A DNA stretch of 40,119 nt from Candidatus Woesearchaeota archaeon. Its GTDB lineage: Archaea; Nanobdellota; Nanobdellia; Woesearchaeales; GW2011-AR4. Where the stretch lies: positions 1-40,119 of the forward strand of contig JADHVE010000002.1 in assembly GCA_016784195.1 (NCBI GenBank). Reading direction: 5' to 3'. Numbering within the stretch: position 1 is the stretch's first letter; every line of letters starts with the position of its first letter. Position numbers and translations under genes: made by a program. Of this stretch, positions 36,301-40,119 are shown in pieces. The notes under the pieces were generated by a model, which saw nothing but the letters and a program-made list of their open reading frames with translations, had not been told where the DNA came from and did no database searches.

Positions 36301-39300
36301 ATGTTAAAAAGAGCAGTAGGGTTAATAGTCTTATTTCTGTTAGTTATAAACATAGTAAATGCTGCCAAGATTGATAAAACCATAGAAGAAAAACTGGAAT
36401 CAGAAGATGAAGTTTCTGTTATAGTTGTTCTAAATGATGATTATTCTTCTGTAAACGAATTGTCAGTAAACTCAGCTAAAAATAAAAATCTGATAAACGA
36501 AAGATTGATGGTTGAAAAACAGCAGGACAAAGTTCTCAAAAATTTAAATTATAAAAAGATTTCATTAAAAAACGAATCAATTGGAAAAAAGACATTATCA
36601 AAAACATCAAAAAAAATAAATGATGAGGAAAAAAAAGATTTCTGGTTAAAGCATAAATACAAAGCAATAAACGGTTTTTCAGGAGAAATAACTAAAGAAG
36701 GTTTAGAAAAATTAAAAAACAATCCTGATGTAAAAAGAGTTTATATCAATGGAGTAAAGAATATCTTTCTTGATGCCAGTGTTCCTTTAGTTAATGCAAC
36801 AAGAACTTGGTCTCTGGTATATAATAACTCCAATTTGACCGGAGCAGGGGAAACTATTTGTGTCATTGACACTGGTGTGAATTACAACCACACTAATTTA
36901 GGGGCAGGATGGGGCAATAAGATAATTGAGGGATATAACACCTTAGATGGTAGTACTAATAATATCTGCTCTGTGAATAATTCAGCCTGTTACGATGACC
37001 ATGGCCACGGAACGCATGTAATCGGCACTATTATTTCAAATCATTCAACTTACAAGGGGGTAGCTCCTGATGCGAAGATTGTTGCAATCAAAGCATGTAA
37101 CTCCGGAGGTTCCTGTACAGATGATGATGTTATTGCAGGGATTGACTTATGCATAAATAATGCAACAAATCTTAATATCTCTGTTATAAGCATGAGTCTT
37201 GGAGGCGGTCTTTATTCTTCCTATTGTAATGATGATTCTATAGCAAATTCTATAAATACTGCTGTGGGAGAAAATATTTCTGTGGTTATTGCAGCAGGTA
37301 ATGGGTTAAACAATGATGGTGTTGGAAGCTCAACTCAGATAGCTTCTCCAGCCTGTGTTCAAAATGCAACTCCCATTAGTGCCACAAACGATAATGATGC
37401 AATTGCTTCATTTAGTGATAGAGCACCAAATTTTGGAGTTTTGCTTTTTGCACCTGGGGTAGATATAATCTCTCTAAATTATGGCGGTGGAACAACATCA
37501 AAAAGTGGCACTTCAATGTCAACCCCTCATGCAGCAGGAGCATTCGCCTTAATCAACCAGTATAGGAGATTAGAGGGAAGTAGAAAATTAACACCAACAG
37601 AAATAGAATATAGTTTAAACAACACAGGAAAAGCAATTATAGATGGTTCCACAACCTACAGAAGAATAAATATTTTCGCAGCAATACTATCTTTGGATAC
37701 AATAGCTCCAAGTATAATATTTGTAAATCCAACTTTAGCAAATAAAAGCAATTCAACAAATGCAACTTATTTCATAAATATAACCTCAAATGAAATTTTA
37801 GTTAACGTTACTTTAGAGTTTAATGGAACCAATGAAACAATGGAAGGTTCTGGACTGAATTGGTTCAAAAATAAAACTTTAGATAGTGGTGCATATTTAT
37901 ACAATGTATGGGGAAATGATTCTTCAGGCAATATTGGATTAAGCGAATTAAGGTTGATACAAATCAACAACACAGCTCCAAATATAACTTCTTTTTTTCC
38001 ATCAACATTAGATTATAGCATAAATGAACCAAACAACCAGACTTTTAATATAACCTACAATGATATAGATGGAGATACTGCAACAGCATCCTGGTATAGA
38101 AACTCTACTTTGATTTCTACTTCAAATGAATTTAACTTTACAGGCAATTATTCTTCTGTTGGATTTTATAATATCACAGTTTTTGTTGCTGACAATGGAG
38201 ACACTTTTCAATTAACCTGGAATTTTACAGTAAACAATACAAACAGGGCTTCTTTAGTAACTTCTGCTAATTTAACCTCTTCAGACTACCTAAACAGAAC
38301 AAACGGAACGTTAGAAGGAAGTTTTTTCTTTACAGATGTTGACGGAGATACGATAACAGCCAACGAAACGAAATGGTACAATAACAGCGAAGAAGTTTTA
38401 GAATTGATAAACTACACATCCATAACTTCCAACTACACCAAGAAAAGCCAAAACTGGACATTTAGCGTTAGAGTCCATGACAACTTTAACTGGAGCAGCT
38501 GGGTTAACAGCACAAATTTAACAATAAGAAATACCCCTCCTGAAATAAACATAACTACAACAAACATAGAATTAAATGAAACCCAGCTTGTCAACATAAG
38601 CCTAAATGCATCTGACATGGATAATGCTGGGATGAATTTTACCATAAATAGCACACTGTTTTCCTTAATAAACAACCAGTTCTTGTGGTATCCTAACTTA
38701 AGCCAGAGTGGGAATTATAATTTCAACGTTACTGTAAATGACACAGAAGCAACAGACTCAATAATAATAGGTATCACAGTAATTGATGTAAGAGACGCAG
38801 ACAATGACGGAAACCCTGATTTTAATGATACTGATGACGATAATGACGGTATTTCAGATGAAAATGATTTTTTATTAGGGAATTTGAGTAGTGTGAATAC
38901 AACAAATATCAATATTTCTATTAAAATAAACAGTTCAACTAACTTAACAAAAATAGTAAATACTACATTATCCATAAATATAACAGAAAATAATCTTGCT
39001 CTTATTGAATTTAACTGGACTTTTAATTCTTCAAACATGCTGGATTTATATAACATTTCAATAATTAAACATCCCGCAAATGCATCAAATGCGTCCTTAT
39101 TGATAAAAGGAATTAATCTTATTTTACAAAATATGACAAAAACAGTCTATTTACCCAGATTGCTAAACGGCACTGGATTATGCATAGAAGATGCCAAGAT
39201 TTCTTCTATCACAGAAATCTCAAATACATGCAGTGATACGAATGAATTCTGGATAAACTGTCCTGGATCAAACAATAATTATGTTTGTCAATTTTTTAAC

Positions 39301-39942
39301 AACAATACTAGGTATAAGATTACTGGTTTAATTCATTCAGGCCTGATAGAACAACCTACACATTGCGGAGATGGAACTTGTAATGGCGGTGAATCTTGTT
39401 CATCATGCTCTACAGATTGCGGTTCTTGTCCAACTACATCGACAAGTTCTAGCAGCGGAGGAGGCGGTGGGGGTGGAGGTGGAGGCGGAGGAGCTTTCTT
39501 CACCTGCAACCTGGACTGGAAATGTGATGAATGGTCTGATTGTGTAAATGAAAAGCAAACAAGAAACTGCTCTTTTGTAAAATTTGCTCAGCATGTTCAA
39601 AGTGAAAGATGCCCTTCAAAAGACGAAATACCTCCGACCAACAAATCATGTGAAATGCCCAAAAAAACTGATGTGCCTGAAACAAAAGAAATAAAAGAAT
39701 TAGAACCAGAAGCACCAGCTTTAGAAAAAAAAAAAGAAACAAAAACTGAAGGGTTTAGAGCAATCGCTGCCACAGTCATTAAAAACCTATTTGGAATCGA
39801 TGACAGAAGCATTTTGCTGGATTTATTCATAACTGGAATTATAACAGCAACTGCAATATTGTCCTATCAAGGATTAAAAAAGAAAAAACATAGAAAAGTA
39901 AAAAGAGTAAAAAATAAAAAAGTTTATAAAACATTTAAATAA
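36301..39942 (+). CDS. Cell-surface subtilisin-like serine protease (S8) with C-terminal anchor
   Basis: 1213 aa. A signal peptide (AVGLIVLFLLVINIVNAA) and an I9-like propeptide (to about residue 150) come first. The S8 triad follows: Asp190 in VIDTGVN, His236 in HGHGTHV, Ser405 in GTSMSTPHAAG. Several Ig/cadherin-like domains cover about 470-860, then DADNDGNPDFNDTDDDNDG (calcium-binding, thrombospondin type-3-like), a cysteine block (CGDGTCNGGESCSSC), a run of 12 Gly, a thrombospondin type-1-like segment (WKCDEWSDCVNEKQTRNC) and a C-terminal membrane helix with a basic tail. Very many NxS/T sites suggest dense N-glycosylation. It probably degrades protein outside the cell. Confidence 0.94.
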   Translation: MLKRAVGLIVLFLLVINIVNAAKIDKTIEEKLESEDEVSVIVVLNDDYSSVNELSVNSAKNKNLINERLMVEKQQDKVLKNLNYKKISLKNESIGKKTLSKTSKKINDEEKKDFWLKHKYKAINGFSGEITKEGLEKLKNNPDVKRVYINGVKNIFLDASVPLVNATRTWSLVYNNSNLTGAGETICVIDTGVNYNHTNLGAGWGNKIIEGYNTLDGSTNNICSVNNSACYDDHGHGTHVIGTIISNHSTYKGVAPDAKIVAIKACNSGGSCTDDDVIAGIDLCINNATNLNISVISMSLGGGLYSSYCNDDSIANSINTAVGENISVVIAAGNGLNNDGVGSSTQIASPACVQNATPISATNDNDAIASFSDRAPNFGVLLFAPGVDIISLNYGGGTTSKSGTSMSTPHAAGAFALINQYRRLEGSRKLTPTEIEYSLNNTGKAIIDGSTTYRRINIFAAILSLDTIAPSIIFVNPTLANKSNSTNATYFINITSNEILVNVTLEFNGTNETMEGSGLNWFKNKTLDSGAYLYNVWGNDSSGNIGLSELRLIQINNTAPNITSFFPSTLDYSINEPNNQTFNITYNDIDGDTATASWYRNSTLISTSNEFNFTGNYSSVGFYNITVFVADNGDTFQLTWNFTVNNTNRASLVTSANLTSSDYLNRTNGTLEGSFFFTDVDGDTITANETKWYNNSEEVLELINYTSITSNYTKKSQNWTFSVRVHDNFNWSSWVNSTNLTIRNTPPEINITTTNIELNETQLVNISLNASDMDNAGMNFTINSTLFSLINNQFLWYPNLSQSGNYNFNVTVNDTEATDSIIIGITVIDVRDADNDGNPDFNDTDDDNDGISDENDFLLGNLSSVNTTNINISIKINSSTNLTKIVNTTLSINITENNLALIEFNWTFNSSNMLDLYNISIIKHPANASNASLLIKGINLILQNMTKTVYLPRLLNGTGLCIEDAKISSITEISNTCSDTNEFWINCPGSNNNYVCQFFNNNTRYKITGLIHSGLIEQPTHCGDGTCNGGESCSSCSTDCGSCPTTSTSSSSGGGGGGGGGGGGAFFTCNLDWKCDEWSDCVNEKQTRNCSFVKFAQHVQSERCPSKDEIPPTNKSCEMPKKTDVPETKEIKELEPEAPALEKKKETKTEGFRAIAATVIKNLFGIDDRSILLDLFITGIITATAILSYQGLKKKKHRKVKRVKNKKVYKTFK

Positions 39943-39987
39943 TAGTTAATCAAGTTCATATAAAGTTAATATAAAAAGAGGTAAAAA

Positions 39988-40119
39988 ATGCCCAAACTGA
40001 GTACTTTTGAATTTATTCTTTTGATTGTAGGTGTTGGAGCAGCATTCCTCGGCTTTAAACTGATAAACCAGCTTTACATCTCTGATGGGGGCTTAAGCTG
40101 GTTAATGGTGATTTCAATA
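39988..40119 (+). CDS. Membrane protein, N-terminal fragment (runs off the right edge)
   Basis: ATG at 39988 after AGAGGTAAAAA gives 44 open codons to the window end: MPKLSTFEFILLIVGVGAAF, a membrane helix continuing to GFKLINQL, then YISDGGLSWLMVISI, the start of a second. Only the beginning is visible, so no family is assigned. It lies 45 bp after the protease gene and may be cotranscribed with it. Confidence 0.65.
   Translation, partial: MPKLSTFEFILLIVGVGAAFLGFKLINQLYISDGGLSWLMVISI

Noticed and set aside
1..40119. CRISPR array, rRNA genes, complete insertion sequence
   Set aside because: No regularly spaced direct repeats of 24-37 bp with unique spacers, no rRNA-like sequence, and no DDE transposase with terminal inverted repeats were seen.

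Overview
The window is AT-rich archaeal DNA. The evidence is an archaeal histone, elongation factor 1-alpha next to ribosomal protein S10, RNA polymerase subunit L, TATA boxes about 25 bases ahead of start codons (many genes look leaderless), and tRNAs interrupted by short introns. Several traits suggest a small-genome DPANN archaeon (Woesearchaeota/Pacearchaeota-like), but this is inference: many small membrane proteins, large secreted or membrane-anchored hydrolases, scattered bacterial-type genes, and tRNA introns at non-canonical places.

Layout. 1-1.2 kb: an integrase running off the left edge, abutting the 3' end of a tRNA-Ser. 1.5-7.4 kb: mostly minus-strand housekeeping genes (DHH nuclease, cis-prenyltransferase, AMMECR1, RpoL, METTL5-like methyltransferase). 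7.5-10.1 kb: an 11-bp-phased array of TCCCA motifs between two divergent promoters, then two leaderless coiled-coil/winged-helix genes and a catalytic-domain-only tyrosine recombinase. 10.1-14.9 kb: envelope proteins, a TMTC-like TPR glycosyltransferase and a PAC2 chaperone. 15-16.8 kb: tuf and rpsJ. 17.4-20.2 kb: tRNAs, a three-gene microprotein operon with ATGA overlaps, an unidentified structured RNA and an RsuA-type pseudouridine synthase. 20.2-24.9 kb: a short-chain dehydrogenase, an anchored lipase-like protein, two intron-bearing tRNAs and a HIT protein. 24.9-33.1 kb: a loosely packed accessory region of bacterial-type genes (Cfa, MscS, DEAD-box helicase, GDT1, CheR-like methyltransferase) and hypotheticals, separated by copies of a dispersed repeat. 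33.1-40.1 kb: UPF0316 protein, tRNA-Ala, histone, RDD protein, rubrerythrin, SppA and a large subtilisin-like protease.

The most striking result concerns the tRNAs. All six tRNA genes are interrupted, with eleven introns in total by manual folding. They lie at 37/38, in the anticodon stem (29/30, 30/31), and in the T arm (53/54, 59/60). One tRNA-Met carries three. Removing the inferred introns gives standard cloverleafs of 73-74 nt (class I) or 83-85 nt (class II). The second striking result is the phased TCCCA array, a likely shared operator for the divergent operons.
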